Source of the DNA: Streptomyces sp. A0642 | Lineage (GTDB): Bacteria; Actinomycetota; Actinomycetes; Streptomycetales; Streptomycetaceae | NCBI RefSeq assembly: GCF_004795105.1 | Contig: NZ_SSBL01000020.1 | Coordinates: 62,001-126,000 of the forward strand | Direction of reading: 5' to 3' | Length of the DNA stretch: 64,000 bases | Part shown: in pieces, positions 8,356-18,400 of the stretch | Layout of the letters: each line of letters begins with the position of its first letter | Position numbering within the stretch: the stretch's first letter is position 1 | Notes under the pieces: model-generated | What the model was told of the DNA's origin: nothing | What the model saw: only the letters and a program-made list of their open reading frames with translations | Databases searched by the model: none | Position numbers and translations under genes: made by a program

Positions 8356-8383
8356 TTCCAAGTACGAGAATTCGGGTGCGCAT
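8342..8383 (-). CDS. ilvB operon leader peptide
   Basis: A 13-codon open frame, MRTRILVLGKRVG, ending TGA, preceded by GAGAGAGGG. Four successive codons are Ile, Leu, Val, Leu, the products of the downstream pathway. Leader peptides with branched-chain codons upstream of ilvB have been predicted for actinobacteria, and this one has the complete set of parts: ribosome binding site, control codons, an alternative stem and a T-run terminator. Starvation for charged Ile, Leu or Val tRNA should stall translation here and let transcription continue into ilvBNC. Too short for normal gene calling. Confidence 0.88.
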   Translation of the reverse strand: MRTRILVLGKRVG

Positions 8384-8416
8384 GGCATTGACCCTCTCTC
8401 CGACGCACTCGACGTG

Positions 8417-11353
8417 TCAAGTGGGTGGGACGGGCGTCTCAGCATGTGAACCGGCGAGGAGGGGGACGGAGCCGCCCGCCAGGACCGGCTGGGCGGCCGG
8501 ACTGCCGGGCACGGGGAACTCGCCGCGGACCAGGGCGCGGCGCAGCCGGTACTCGTCCAGCGGCCCGGAGAAGGCCATGCCCTGGCCGTGCGTGCAGCCC
8601 ATGGCGCGCAGTGCGAGGACCTGTTCCGGGACGTCGACGCCGTCGGCCACGGACTGCATGCCGAGGTCGCAGGCGATCCGCAGCAGTCCGCTGGTGATCT
8701 TGTGCAGCCGGGCGGACTCGACGACGCCCTCCACCAGGCCGCGGTCCAGTTTCAGCACGTCGACGGGGAGCCGGCGCAGGGCGTTGATCGCGGCGTAGCC
8801 ACTGCCGAAGCCGTCCAGCGCGATCCGTACACCGAGGCGCCGCAGGGCCACCAGGCGCTGCTCCAGCTCGTCGAAGGAGACCCGGGGGTCGCTGTCGGTG
8901 ACCTCGATCATCAGGGCACCGGAGGGCAGCCCGTAGCGCGTCAGCAGCGCTTCGACGGAGCCGAACGGCGCCCCCTTGTCGAGCAGCCTGCGGGCCGAGA
9001 GCCGGACGGCGACGGAGACCTGGTGGCCGGCCCTCGCGCGGTCCGCGGCCTGTTCGACGGCCTCTTCGAGGAGCCAGCGGCCCAGCTCCGCGGTGCGGTC
9101 GCTGTCCTCGGCGACACTGAGGAACTCGGCGGGCGTGAAGAGGATGCCCTGGGCGGAGCGCCAGCGGGCCTGCGCGGCGACGGCGGCGACGGTGCCGGTC
9201 GCGAGGTGGACGACGGGCTGATGCAGCAGCGAGAACTCGCCGTCCCGCAGGGCGGTGCGCAGCCGGGCCGCCAGCTCGGAACGGCGCACCACCTCGGCCT
9301 GCATCTGCGGGGCGTACAGCTCGACGCGGTCCTTGCCGCCCGCCTTGGCGCGGTACATGGCCAGGTCGGCGTTGCGCATGAGGTCGTTCAGGGTGGTGCC
9401 GGGCTCGGCGAAGGCGACGCCGATCGAGGCGGTGACCCTGACCTCGCCGGCGCCGATGCGGTAGGGCTGGGAGAGCGTGAGGCGCAGCCGGTCGGCGATC
9501 TCGTGGACCTGGTACTCACGGGCCGCGTGGTCGCGTCCGCCGTCGCCGACGATGAGGGCGGCGAACTCGTCCCCGCCGAGGCGCGCGGCGGTGTCCCCCG
9601 CCCGGACGGACTCCTGGAGGCGGCGGGCCGCCTGGATGAGGAGTTCGTCGCCCGCCTGGTGGCCGAGCCGGTCGTTGGCCGCCTTGAAGCCGTCCAGGTC
9701 GATGAAGAGCACGGCGGTGCCCGCGTCGCCCGCCCGGCGGCCGCCGAGGGCCCGGCGGACCCGGTCGGTGAAGAGCGCGCGGTTGGGCAGGTCGGTGAGC
9801 GGGTCGTGCTCCGCGTTGTGCTGCAACTGGGCCTGCAGGCGGACCCGTTCGGTCACGTCCCGGCTGTTCAGGATCAGGCCGCCCTGGTGGCGGTTGACGG
9901 TGGACTCGACGTTCAGCCATTCACCGGTGCCGGAGCGGAAGCGGCACTCGATGCGCGTGGTGGGTTCCTCGGCGGGCGGGGCGGCCAGGAATCTCCGCAC
10001 TTCGTGGACCACCCGGCCGAGATCATCGGGATGGATGATCGAGGAGAGCTCGGCGCCGACGAGGTCCTCCGCGTCACGCCCGTAGACGCCGGCGGCGGCG
10101 GGGCTGACGTAGCGGAGTATGCCGGTCGGGGCGGCGATCATGATGACGTCGCTGGAGCCCTGGACCAGGGAGCGGAAGTGGTTCTCCTTCTGCGCCAGTT
10201 CCTGGGTGAGGGCGATGTTGTCGACGAGCATGATGCCCTGCCGCACCACCAGCGCGAGCACCACCGCGCACCCGGTGAAGACCACGACGCGGTCCACCCG
10301 GCGGCCCTCGATGACGTTGTACAGGATGCCCAGGGTGCAGACCGCGGCGGCGAGATACGGCGTCAGCGCGGCCAGCGAGCCGGAGATGGGGCGGCTGGTG
10401 GTGCGGGCCGCGGGCCTCTGCCGGTCGGTGTCGTCCTCGTCACGGGTGACGCCCCAGGGGGCGTAGGCGAGGAGCAGCGAGCCGGCGAACCAGCCGGCGT
10501 CGAGCAGCTGGCCCGAGCGGTAGCTCTGGCGCAGCAGCGGCGAGGTGAACAGCGCGTCGCACAGGACGGTGAGGGCGAGGGCGGCGATCGCGGTGTTCAC
10601 CGCGGCCCGGTTGACGCTGGAGCGCCGGAAGTGCAGCGCGAGCACCATGGAGACGAGGACGATGTCGAGCAGCGGGTAGGCGAGCGAGAGCGCCGCTCGG
10701 GCGACGCTGGCCCCCTCGACGTCCGCCACGTGCGCGGTGTGGGCGAGGGCGAGGCTCCAGGAGAGCGTGAGGAGCGATCCGCCGATCAGCCAGGAGTCGA
10801 GAACCAGGCAGAGCCAGCCGGCCCGGGTGACGGGGCGCTTGGCGAGGACGAGCAGCCCGACGATGGCGGGCGGCGCGAAGCAGAGGAAGAAGAGATCGGC
10901 CAGGGACGGGCTGGGCACCTGGACCTCGCGCACGCACTCGTACCAGCCCCATACCGCGTTGCCCGCCGCGGCCATCAGGGAGGAGAGCGAGAACAGCAGC
11001 CAGGCCGGCCGGGCGCTGCTGTCCGCGGAGCGCGCGAACAGGAAGCAGGAGACGGCGGCGACCAGGGCGGCCGCGCTGAGGCCGAAGTCCCCCATGAACA
11101 GGGCGAGTCGGTCCGATCCCCAGCCGACGGTCGCACCGACCGCGTATCCCCCGCAGACGAGGCCGAGGAGAAGCCGCGGCACCACCGCGGGCGCCCGGCC
11201 CACGGCCGGCCGGCGGGCCGGGAATGCTCCTCGGGCGCTCGCGGGCGCGCTCACCGGGGTGCCCCCGATGCCGCCCGGCGGCTGCGGCGCCGTCGCGCCT
11301 GACGCACCGTCGGCAGCCGCCGGCCGCCCCGCCGTGTCGGATCGTTCGCCCAT
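8417..11353 (-). CDS. Membrane PAS-GGDEF protein with degenerate EAL domain
   Basis: A 978-residue cyclic-di-GMP signalling protein. After a Pro/Ala-rich N-terminus, about nine hydrophobic segments span residues 55-390 (for example LLLGLVCGGYAVGATVGW). A PAS domain follows near 400-510 (FRSLVQGSSDVIMIAAPTG, then SRDVTER). The GGDEF domain has an intact ARLGGDEFAAL motif at 593-597, so diguanylate cyclase activity is possible. The EAL domain (about 695-945) has lost its signature: EAL reads AAQ in TVAAVAAQARW, DDFGTGYS reads DGFGSGYA, and the Glu of VAEGVE is Asp. Phosphodiesterase activity is therefore unlikely. From domain order and position it may be a Streptomyces Cdg protein, but I do not assign a name. 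The minus-strand neighbour ilvB starts 224 bp downstream. Confidence 0.9.
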   Translation of the reverse strand: MGERSDTAGRPAAADGASGATAPQPPGGIGGTPVSAPASARGAFPARRPAVGRAPAVVPRLLLGLVCGGYAVGATVGWGSDRLALFMGDFGLSAAALVAAVSCFLFARSADSSARPAWLLFSLSSLMAAAGNAVWGWYECVREVQVPSPSLADLFFLCFAPPAIVGLLVLAKRPVTRAGWLCLVLDSWLIGGSLLTLSWSLALAHTAHVADVEGASVARAALSLAYPLLDIVLVSMVLALHFRRSSVNRAAVNTAIAALALTVLCDALFTSPLLRQSYRSGQLLDAGWFAGSLLLAYAPWGVTRDEDDTDRQRPAARTTSRPISGSLAALTPYLAAAVCTLGILYNVIEGRRVDRVVVFTGCAVVLALVVRQGIMLVDNIALTQELAQKENHFRSLVQGSSDVIMIAAPTGILRYVSPAAAGVYGRDAEDLVGAELSSIIHPDDLGRVVHEVRRFLAAPPAEEPTTRIECRFRSGTGEWLNVESTVNRHQGGLILNSRDVTERVRLQAQLQHNAEHDPLTDLPNRALFTDRVRRALGGRRAGDAGTAVLFIDLDGFKAANDRLGHQAGDELLIQAARRLQESVRAGDTAARLGGDEFAALIVGDGGRDHAAREYQVHEIADRLRLTLSQPYRIGAGEVRVTASIGVAFAEPGTTLNDLMRNADLAMYRAKAGGKDRVELYAPQMQAEVVRRSELAARLRTALRDGEFSLLHQPVVHLATGTVAAVAAQARWRSAQGILFTPAEFLSVAEDSDRTAELGRWLLEEAVEQAADRARAGHQVSVAVRLSARRLLDKGAPFGSVEALLTRYGLPSGALMIEVTDSDPRVSFDELEQRLVALRRLGVRIALDGFGSGYAAINALRRLPVDVLKLDRGLVEGVVESARLHKITSGLLRIACDLGMQSVADGVDVPEQVLALRAMGCTHGQGMAFSGPLDEYRLRRALVRGEFPVPGSPAAQPVLAGGSVPLLAGSHAETPVPPT

Positions 11354-11451
11354 CGGCCGTACATCGCCCGTCGCCCCCCTCGCGTGTGGCTTCCTCCCCG
11401 CGCCGCCCCTGCCACGGCGCAGCCCCCCTTTCGGGACGATACACCAGACTC

Positions 11452-11487
11452 GTCACAGAGGGACATAGTTCCTCTACTCTCCGTGAC
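11452..11487. terminator. Possible terminator or operator between the dehydrogenase and the GGDEF gene
   Basis: GTCACAGAG (11452-11460) and CTCCGTGAC (11479-11487) form a 9-bp stem with one mismatch and an 18-nt loop, in the 185-bp gap downstream of the 2-hydroxyacid dehydrogenase and upstream of the GGDEF gene. It could end the former or regulate the latter. Confidence 0.35.
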
Positions 11488-11538
11488 AACCTGCCGAGTT
11501 GTCGCCACGGAGTGGTACGTGACGTGCCCGTACCGTGT

Positions 11539-12501
11539 TCAGCCGGTGGTCCGCACGACGTTGTGCACCGGATCCCCCGCCGCGAAGCGGGTGAGCTGTC
11601 CGGCGAGCAGACGCTTGGCCCGAGGCAGGAACGCCGACGTGCTGCCGCCGACGTGCGGGGTGATGAGGACGTGGGGAGCATGCCAGAGGGGATGGCCGGC
11701 GGGGAGCGGTTCGGGGTCCGTGACATCGAGCGCCGCGTGCAGCCGCCCGGACTCGAGTTCGGACAGCAGGGCCTTGGTCTCGACGACGCCGCCGCGGGCC
11801 ACGTTCACCAGCAGCGCCCCGTCCCTCATCGCGGCGAGGAACTCCGCCCCGACCAGCCCTTGCGTGGACGGGTTCAGCGGGGTGGACAGAACGACGATGT
11901 CGGCCTCGGGCAGCAGTGCGGGCAGGTCGTCGAGCGTGTGTACGGGGCCGCGTGCGGTGGTCCGTGCGGAGCGCGCGACGCGCGCCACCCGCGCGCACTC
12001 GAAGGGCGCGAGCCGGTCCTCGATGGCGGAGCCGATCGACCCGTAGCCGACGATCAGCACGGACTTGTCGGCGAGGGCCGGGTAGAAGCCGGACCGCCAC
12101 TCCTCGGCGTCCTGGCCGTGCACGAACCCGGGGAACCCGCGGAGCGAGGCGAGGATCAGCGCGAGGGTGAGTTCGGCGGTGGACGCCTCGTGGACCCCCT
12201 TGGCGTTGCACAGCCGTACGCCGGCGGGCAACAGGCCCAGGCCCGGCTCGACATGGTCGATGCCCGCGGAGAGCGTCTGGACGACCCGGACCCCCCTCAT
12301 GCCGCCGAGCGGACGGACCGCGACCGCCGGCCCCTTCATGTAGGGGACGACGTAGAAGGCGCAGTGCGCAGGGTCGGCGGGGAAGTCCTGCCCGCCGTCC
12401 CAGAAGCGGTAGTTGAACCCGTCGGGGAGCCCCTCGATCTCATCGGCTTCGAAGGGCAGCCACACGTCGGGGGCATCGGCGGAATGCGTGGTGTAAGTCA
12501 T
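11539..12501 (-). CDS. D-isomer-specific 2-hydroxyacid dehydrogenase
   Basis: NAD(P)-dependent reductase or dehydrogenase of 2-keto/2-hydroxy acids, 320 residues. The nucleotide-binding motif is SVLIVGYGSIGSAIEDRL. The catalytic Arg is in VNVARGGVVET, the Glu in DVTDPEPLPAGHPLW and the His in ITPHVGGST. The substrate cannot be told from sequence; related Streptomyces proteins are annotated phosphoglycerate- or glyoxylate/hydroxypyruvate-type reductases, but it lacks the ACT domain of SerA. It is divergent from an aldo/keto reductase with a short shared promoter region (12502-12578). Confidence 0.9.
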   Translation of the reverse strand: MTYTTHSADAPDVWLPFEADEIEGLPDGFNYRFWDGGQDFPADPAHCAFYVVPYMKGPAVAVRPLGGMRGVRVVQTLSAGIDHVEPGLGLLPAGVRLCNAKGVHEASTAELTLALILASLRGFPGFVHGQDAEEWRSGFYPALADKSVLIVGYGSIGSAIEDRLAPFECARVARVARSARTTARGPVHTLDDLPALLPEADIVVLSTPLNPSTQGLVGAEFLAAMRDGALLVNVARGGVVETKALLSELESGRLHAALDVTDPEPLPAGHPLWHAPHVLITPHVGGSTSAFLPRAKRLLAGQLTRFAAGDPVHNVVRTTG

Positions 12502-12578
12502 GGTCAGGAGGCTATGCGAAGCCCGGTGGGGCGCAGAGGTTAGTTTTGGGGGTGCGGTACGAAGAAGGGTTCGGGGAG

Positions 12579-13571
12579 TTGGAGCGCAGAAGTCTCGGTG
12601 CGGCGGCGCTCGCCGTGGGTGCGGTCGGCCTCGGCTGCATGCCGATGAGCTGGGCGTACGGCGCTTCGCGGCAGCGTGGTGACGAGGCGTTGCGCGCGGT
12701 GCACGCGGCGCTGGACGCGGGGGTGGACCTGCTCGACACCGCCGACATGTACGGGCCGTTCACCAACGAGCTGCTGGTCGGGCGCGCGTTGAAGGGGCGC
12801 CGTGAACAGGCGTTCCTCTCCACCAAGTGCGGTCTGCTGGTGGGCGATCAGCACATCGTGGCCAACGGCCGCCCCGGCTACGTGCGGCGGGCCTGTGACG
12901 CCTCGCTGCGGCGGCTCCAGACGGATGTGATCGATCTCTACCAGCTCCACCGGGCCGATCCCGAGGTGCCCGTCGAGGAGACCTGGGGCGCGATGGCGGA
13001 GCTGGTGACCGCGGGCAAGGTGCGGGCGCTCGGGCTCTGCGCGGTCGGTGCCAGGGCCGCCCGCAGGCCCGGAGCCCGGACGCACGACGAAACGATCCGG
13101 CAACTGGAGCGGGTGCAGCAGGTCTTCCCGGTGAGCGCGGTGCAGGCGGAGCTCTCCGTGTGGTCCCCCCAGGCGTTGGAGGCGCTGGTGCCGTGGTGCG
13201 CGGCGCGCGGTGTCGGGGTGCTGGCCGCGATGCCGCTGGGCAGCGGATACCTGACGGGCACGCTCACTCCGGGGGAGGGCTTCGAACCGGAGGATCTGCG
13301 GGCCAGGCATCCGCGGTTCACCGCCGAGATCATGGCGGCGAACCAGCCGCTGGTGGTGGGGCTGCGGCGGATCGCGGAGCGGCACGGGGCGACACCGGCG
13401 CAGGTGGCGCTGGCCTGGGTGCTGCGGCAGGGGCCCCAGGTGGTTCCGGTGCCGGGGACCAAACAGGCGCGGTGGGCCGTCGAGAACGCGGGGGCGGCGG
13501 GCGTGGAGCTGACTCCTCGGGACCTGACCGAGATCGACGGGCTTCCCGCCGCACGCGAGTCGTGGGACTGA
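12579..13571 (+). CDS. Aldo/keto reductase
   Basis: NADPH-dependent carbonyl reductase of 330 residues with a TIM-barrel fold. The catalytic tetrad is visible: Asp and Tyr in LLDTADMYG, Lys in FLSTKCG and His in LYQLHRADP. The C-terminal VPVPGTKQARWAVEN resembles the phosphate-binding loop for the 2'-phosphate of NADPH. The frame is open to TTG 12546 and GTG 12552; the TTG at 12579 (LERRSLGAAALAVGAVGLGC) is preferred because AAGGG precedes it at good spacing and family proteins start here. The substrate is unknown. Divergent from the 2-hydroxyacid dehydrogenase, so a shared redox role is possible. Confidence 0.88.
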   Translation: MERRSLGAAALAVGAVGLGCMPMSWAYGASRQRGDEALRAVHAALDAGVDLLDTADMYGPFTNELLVGRALKGRREQAFLSTKCGLLVGDQHIVANGRPGYVRRACDASLRRLQTDVIDLYQLHRADPEVPVEETWGAMAELVTAGKVRALGLCAVGARAARRPGARTHDETIRQLERVQQVFPVSAVQAELSVWSPQALEALVPWCAARGVGVLAAMPLGSGYLTGTLTPGEGFEPEDLRARHPRFTAEIMAANQPLVVGLRRIAERHGATPAQVALAWVLRQGPQVVPVPGTKQARWAVENAGAAGVELTPRDLTEIDGLPAARESWD

Positions 13572-13699
13572 GCGCCCGTACACCGGCCTCGGCGTGTGAA
13601 GTTTGATCGCCGAGCGAGAAAGTCCCCGGGCTTCGGGAACCCCGGGCCCGGCCGCGGTGTAAGAACAGGGGACAGGCGGTCGTCGAAGGGGTCGGTGCT

Positions 13700-14980
13700 G
13701 TGCGCGGTGCGAGGTTCGGATCTGTGCGGGAACCGGTGGGGCGTCGCGCGGCGCCCCCCGGGAGCGGTCGCGGTGCGCGGCGAGGTGCGCTGGCCGTGCT
13801 GGCGGCCGGCGCCCTGATGCTCGCCGCGGGGTGCTCCTCGCAGGAGGGGGCCGAGAGCACCGCGGGCCAGGGGGCGAGCTCACCGGCCGGTTCTCCCGCG
13901 GCTCCGTCGAACGGGACGGCCTCGCCGTCCACGTCGCCGTCGGCCTCGCGTCCTGCGGCCGATCTGCCGCCGGCGAAGGGCTCGGTGAAGGTGGTGTCGA
14001 CGCTCACGCAGGGCCTGGACTCCCCCTGGGGTCTCGCGGAGCTGCCGGACGGCGATCTGCTGGTGTCCTCCCGCGACAAGGGGACGATCACCCGCATCGA
14101 CGCGAAGAGCGGGAAGAAGACGCTGCTGGGCACCGTGCCCGGGGTGGCGGCGGCGGGCGAGGGCGGACTGCTCGGCCTCGCGGTCTCCCCCGACTACGGC
14201 ACGGACCACCTCGTGTACGCCTACTTCACCACCGCATCCGACAACCGCATCGCCCGCATGCTCTACGACGAGGACGGCACGACCCCCGGTCAGCTGCTGG
14301 GCGCCCCCGACACGATCCTGCGGGGCATCCCGAAGGGCGCCATCCACAACGGCGGCCGGATCGCCTTCGGGCCGGACCGCATGCTGTACGCGGGCACGGG
14401 CGAGACGGGGGACGACGGTCTCGCGCAGGACGAGAAGTCCCTCGCGGGCAAGATCCTGCGGATGACGCCGGACGGCGAGCCGTTGCACGGCAATCCCCGG
14501 GCCGACTCCGTGGTGTATTCGTCCGGTCACCGCAATGTGCAGGGCCTGGCCTGGGACGGGCACAAACAGCTGTGGGCGTCCGAGTTCGGCCAGGACACCT
14601 GGGACGAGCTGAACCGGATCGTGCCGGGCGGCGACTACGGCTGGCCGGAGGCCGAGGGCAAGGCGGGCAAGGCGGGTTTCGTCGACCCCGTGGCACAGTG
14701 GAAGACGTCCGAGGCGTCCCCGAGCGGTATCGCCTTCGTCAAGGGTTCGATCTGGATGGCCGGTCTGCGGGGTGAGCGGCTCTGGCGGATCCCCCTGTCC
14801 GGTACGGCGGACAAGGAGCCTCTTGCGGCCCCCCAGGCATTCCTGAACGGCACGTACGGCCGTCTGCGCACCGTGCTCGCGGCGGGCGGCAACAGGCTCT
14901 GGCTCGTCACGAGCGAGACGGACTCGCGGGGCACCCCGAAGCCGGGAGACGACAGGATCCTGGTGGTCGAGGTGCGTTAG
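13700..14980 (+). CDS. PQQ-dependent sugar dehydrogenase family lipoprotein
   Basis: A 426-residue exported lipoprotein: Arg-rich N-terminus, hydrophobic stretch and lipobox LMLAAGC, so it is anchored outside the membrane. A Ser/Pro/Ala linker follows to about residue 90. The rest is a six-bladed propeller of the soluble aldose sugar dehydrogenase/HHIP type, with LDSPWGLAELPDGDLLVSSR, GGLLGLAVSPDYG, IHNGGRIAFGPD, YSSGHRNVQGLAW and GGDYGWPEAEG, the usual Ca/PQQ positions. The true substrate is unknown. GTG start; the more distal GTGs have no better site. A small DUF6191 gene follows 30 bp later. Confidence 0.88.
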   Translation: MRGARFGSVREPVGRRAAPPGSGRGARRGALAVLAAGALMLAAGCSSQEGAESTAGQGASSPAGSPAAPSNGTASPSTSPSASRPAADLPPAKGSVKVVSTLTQGLDSPWGLAELPDGDLLVSSRDKGTITRIDAKSGKKTLLGTVPGVAAAGEGGLLGLAVSPDYGTDHLVYAYFTTASDNRIARMLYDEDGTTPGQLLGAPDTILRGIPKGAIHNGGRIAFGPDRMLYAGTGETGDDGLAQDEKSLAGKILRMTPDGEPLHGNPRADSVVYSSGHRNVQGLAWDGHKQLWASEFGQDTWDELNRIVPGGDYGWPEAEGKAGKAGFVDPVAQWKTSEASPSGIAFVKGSIWMAGLRGERLWRIPLSGTADKEPLAAPQAFLNGTYGRLRTVLAAGGNRLWLVTSETDSRGTPKPGDDRILVVEVR

Positions 14981-15010
14981 CGGCTACAGCGGCGGAAGGG
15001 TGCGCGGCCC

Positions 15011-15295
15011 GTGTTCAACTTCTTCGAGGAACTCTTCGCACCCGGTCGCAAGCACGCCGCCGAGGAGCGGAAACGGCTGGAGCTGACCCGCGTGGACCTC
15101 GGCGTCGGCGACCCCTCGCGGGGCCCCATCGACCTGAGCTCCGGCAAGGTCGTGGTCCGCCGCCGCGACGAGGACCCGGACCCCGGGGAGGCGGACGGGG
15201 ACCGCGACGGCACGGACGACGGCGAGGCGGGCGGAGCCGGATCCCGCGGTGACGTAGCCGGTGCGGGCGCCGAGGACCACGGCGCCGGGGCCTGA
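15011..15295 (+). CDS. Small DUF6191-type protein
   Basis: A 94-residue actinobacterial protein of unknown function. The first half is conserved-looking (FNFFEELFAPGRKHAAEERK, then LTRVDLGVGDPSRGPIDLSS); the second half is an Asp/Gly/Glu-rich tail (about residues 52-94), likely disordered. It follows the sugar dehydrogenase lipoprotein by 30 bp on the same strand and may be cotranscribed. GTG start. No enzymatic motif is visible. The 185 bp after it, up to the convergent LuxR gene, hold no supported gene. Confidence 0.75.
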   Translation: MFNFFEELFAPGRKHAAEERKRLELTRVDLGVGDPSRGPIDLSSGKVVVRRRDEDPDPGEADGDRDGTDDGEAGGAGSRGDVAGAGAEDHGAGA

Positions 15296-15480
15296 CCTTG
15301 CCGGGGGCCGCCCGGACGGTCGCGCTGTCCCGCAGTTCCCGGTGGATCAGCGCGCGGCGTCGGACGCGGTGCATCGCAGGCGGAGAGGCGCCCGCATACC
15401 GAATGTACTCGGGCATTTCAACAACGGGGCGAGGTGCCTTAGCTGTCGTCGCGCGCCCGCCAGGAATTGCGGACCAGCCC

Positions 15481-18400
15481 TCAGGAGTCCTTCGGCATCC
15501 GGTACAGCCGCAGCCGGTGGGCGAGGGCGGCGGCCTCGCCGCGGCCGGAGACGCCGAGCTTGGCCAGGATGTTGGAGACGTGGACGCTCGCGGTCTTGGG
15601 TGAGATGTAGAGCTCCTCGGCGATTCTGCGGTTGGTGTGGCCGGCGGCCACAAGCCGGTGGACGTCCTGCTCGCGGGGGGTCAGCCCGAAGGACTCCACC
15701 GCGGCCGCCGCCGCGGCCCGCAGCTGTTCCTCGGCGTGGTCCTGGCCGTCCGGCTCGTCGCCGTCCGCGACGGTCACGGCCACCGGGAGCGCGTCGGCGG
15801 AGCCCGGCGCGGTGCCGGGGTCGGTGAGCGGGATGCGCGCGCGGCCCGCGAGCAGTTCGATGGTCTCGGTCAGCGGGCGCGCCCCGAGCTGCCGGGCGGT
15901 GCCGTGGGCCTCGCGCAGCAGGGTGGTGGCCGCGGCCCGGTCGCCGGAGGCGATGAGGAGGGCCTCCGCCCAGCGGTGGCGGATCTGGGCGAGTTCGTAC
16001 GGGCGGTGCAGGGGGGCGAACGCCTGGGCGGCGCGGGACCAGTGATCCGGGGTGTCGAGGCCCTCGGCCCGCGCCAGTTCGGCGTCTATCAGCACTCCGT
16101 AGGCGGCCCATACGGGGACGAGCGCCGGAAGCCGCTTGAGATGGCTGCGGACGAGCGCGAGGACCGCCGGCCTGCCGGGTTCGGTGGCGGGCAGCCCCCG
16201 GGCGTCCGCCTCCGCCGCCGCGACGACGTGCAGCAGCGGGAACGCGTACCGCTGGGTGCCGGGCGGGAACCCCTGTTCCGCCTGCGCCTCGAAGGCCGCC
16301 CGCGCCTCGGGCAGGGCCCCCTGCTGGACGGCGATGGCGATGGTGTGGCGGACGATGTTGACGAAGTGCTGCGGCTGCCGGTCGTTGGATCCGAAGTTTC
16401 TCCGGCACAGGGCGAGTTGCCGTTCGGCCTCGGCGAGGTCCCCGCGGGCCAGGGCCACTTCGGTACGGCGTGCGGCCACCAGGGCCTGCGACTTCCGGGA
16501 GAGTGCGGTACGGGCGGCGGCCTCGGTCGTGGCCAGGGCCTCGTCCCAGCGGCCGAGGGAGAACAGCGACATCGCCTGGTTCGTACGGGCCCAGGACTCC
16601 ATGTCCGCGACGCCGTGGCTGTGGCAGATCTCGATCCCGTGGTCGGCCGCGGCCACCGCCTCCAGCGACCGGCCGACGGCTTCGAGCGTGGAGGGGAGGT
16701 TGATGCTGGCCCGGCCTATGACGCCCACGAGGCACAGTTCCTCGGCCCGGTCCCGTGCGGCGTATATCTCGGCGATGCCCTCGTCGACGGCTCCGGCGTC
16801 TGCGTTCAGCCAGCCTCGGGTGAGCCGTGCGTGCAGCTCGATGTACTCGTTGCCGATCAGCCGGGCGTACTCCACGGCCCGTTCGGCGGCGGCGAGGGTG
16901 TCGGGCCCGGGCCGGTGCAGCGCGCCCCAGCCGGCCACACTCGTCAGGACGTCCGCGTGCACGGCCGACGGCGGCAGGCCCCGGACCAGTTCCTCGGCGG
17001 TGGCCAGTTCCTCCCAGCCGTCGCCCCGGGTGAGGTCCTGGACCAGTCGGGAGCGCTGGACCCAGAACCAGGCGGCGCGCAGGGCGTCGTCCTCGCCCTC
17101 CAGGACGCGCAGGGCCTTCTTGCAGAGCATGAAAGCCCGTTCGCGCTCGCCGCCGAAGCGGGCCGCGACGGTGGCCTCGGCCATCAGATCGAGATGGCTC
17201 AGCGGCCTGGAGCCGTCGCGGCCGCAGGCCGGGTAGACCTCGGCGTAGTCGAGGGGGCGCAGGGTGCGGAGCACTTCCGCGGGCGTGTCGTCCCAGAGCT
17301 CCATCGCCCTTTCCAGCAGCCGCAGTTGCTCGGCGTAGGCGTTGCGGTGGCGCGCTTCGACCGATGCTTTCAGCACGGCGGGCAGGGCCTTGGCGGGGTC
17401 GTGCGCCCCGTACCAGTAGCTGGCCAGGCGCGTGGCCCGCTCCCCGTCGCGGACGAGGGTGGGGTCGGCCTCCAGGGCCTGGGCGTAACGCCGGTTGAGC
17501 CGGGAGCGTTCGCCGGGGAGCAGATCGTCGCTGACCGCTTCCCGCACCAGGGAGTGCCGGAAACGGTAGCCGTTGCCCTCCGGGGTCGTGAGCAGGAGAT
17601 TGGCGCCGACCGCACCGCGCAGGGCCTCGATCAGCTCGTCCTCGGTAAGACCGGCGACGGCGGCCAGCAGTTCGTACTCGACGGCGGAGCCGCCCTCGGC
17701 GATGATCCGGGCGACCTTCTGGGCATCCTCGGAGAGGGCCTCGACGCGTACCAGAAGGAGATCGCGCAGGGAGCCGGGCAGCCCGGCCCCGTCACCGCAC
17801 TCCAGACTGCAGGCGAGCTCCTCGACGAAGAAGGCGTTTCCGTCGGACCGCTCGAATATCTCGTCCACCAGGGCGGGTTCGGGCGTGCCCGCGAGAATGC
17901 CGGTGAGCTGGCGGCGCACTTCGGCCCGGTTGAACCGGGAGAGCTCGATGCGGCGGACCGTACGCAGCCGGTCCAGCTCGGCCAGCAGGGGGCGCAGCGG
18001 GTGGCGGCGGTGGATGTCGTCGGCGCGGTAGGTGCCGATGACGACGAGGCGGCCGCTGCGCAGCGTGCGGAAGAGATAGGCGAGCAGGTGCCTGGTGGAG
18101 GAGTCGGCCCAGTGCAGGTCCTCCAGCACGAGCACGACGGTGCGGTCGGCGGAGATGCGCTCCAGCAGCCGGGCGGTGAGCTCGAAGAGGCGGGCGGTGC
18201 CGTGTTCGTCGGCGGCGTCCCGGCCGGTCTCGCCGAGTTCGGGAAGGAGCCGGGCCAGCTCGCCCTCCTGGCCCGCGCAGGCGGCGGCCATCTCCTCGGG
18301 CAGGGTGCGGTGCAGGGCGCGCAGGGCGGTGGAGAAGGGGGCGTACGGCAAGCCGTCCGCCCCGATCTCCACGCAGCCGCCGACGGCGACGACGGCCGCA

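Noticed and set aside
8403..8420. TTGACA on the minus strand at 8420-8415 as the ilvB -35
   Set aside because: It lies over the stop codon of the GGDEF gene with no acceptable -10 at 16-19 bp; the ilvB promoter may still be here but cannot be supported.
15015..15418. Minus-strand frame beginning MPEYIRYAGASPPAMHRVRR in the gap before the LuxR gene
   Set aside because: It has an ATG and a protein-like first 20 residues, but it runs antisense through the whole DUF6191 gene, is Arg/Pro-rich thereafter and has no ribosome binding site.
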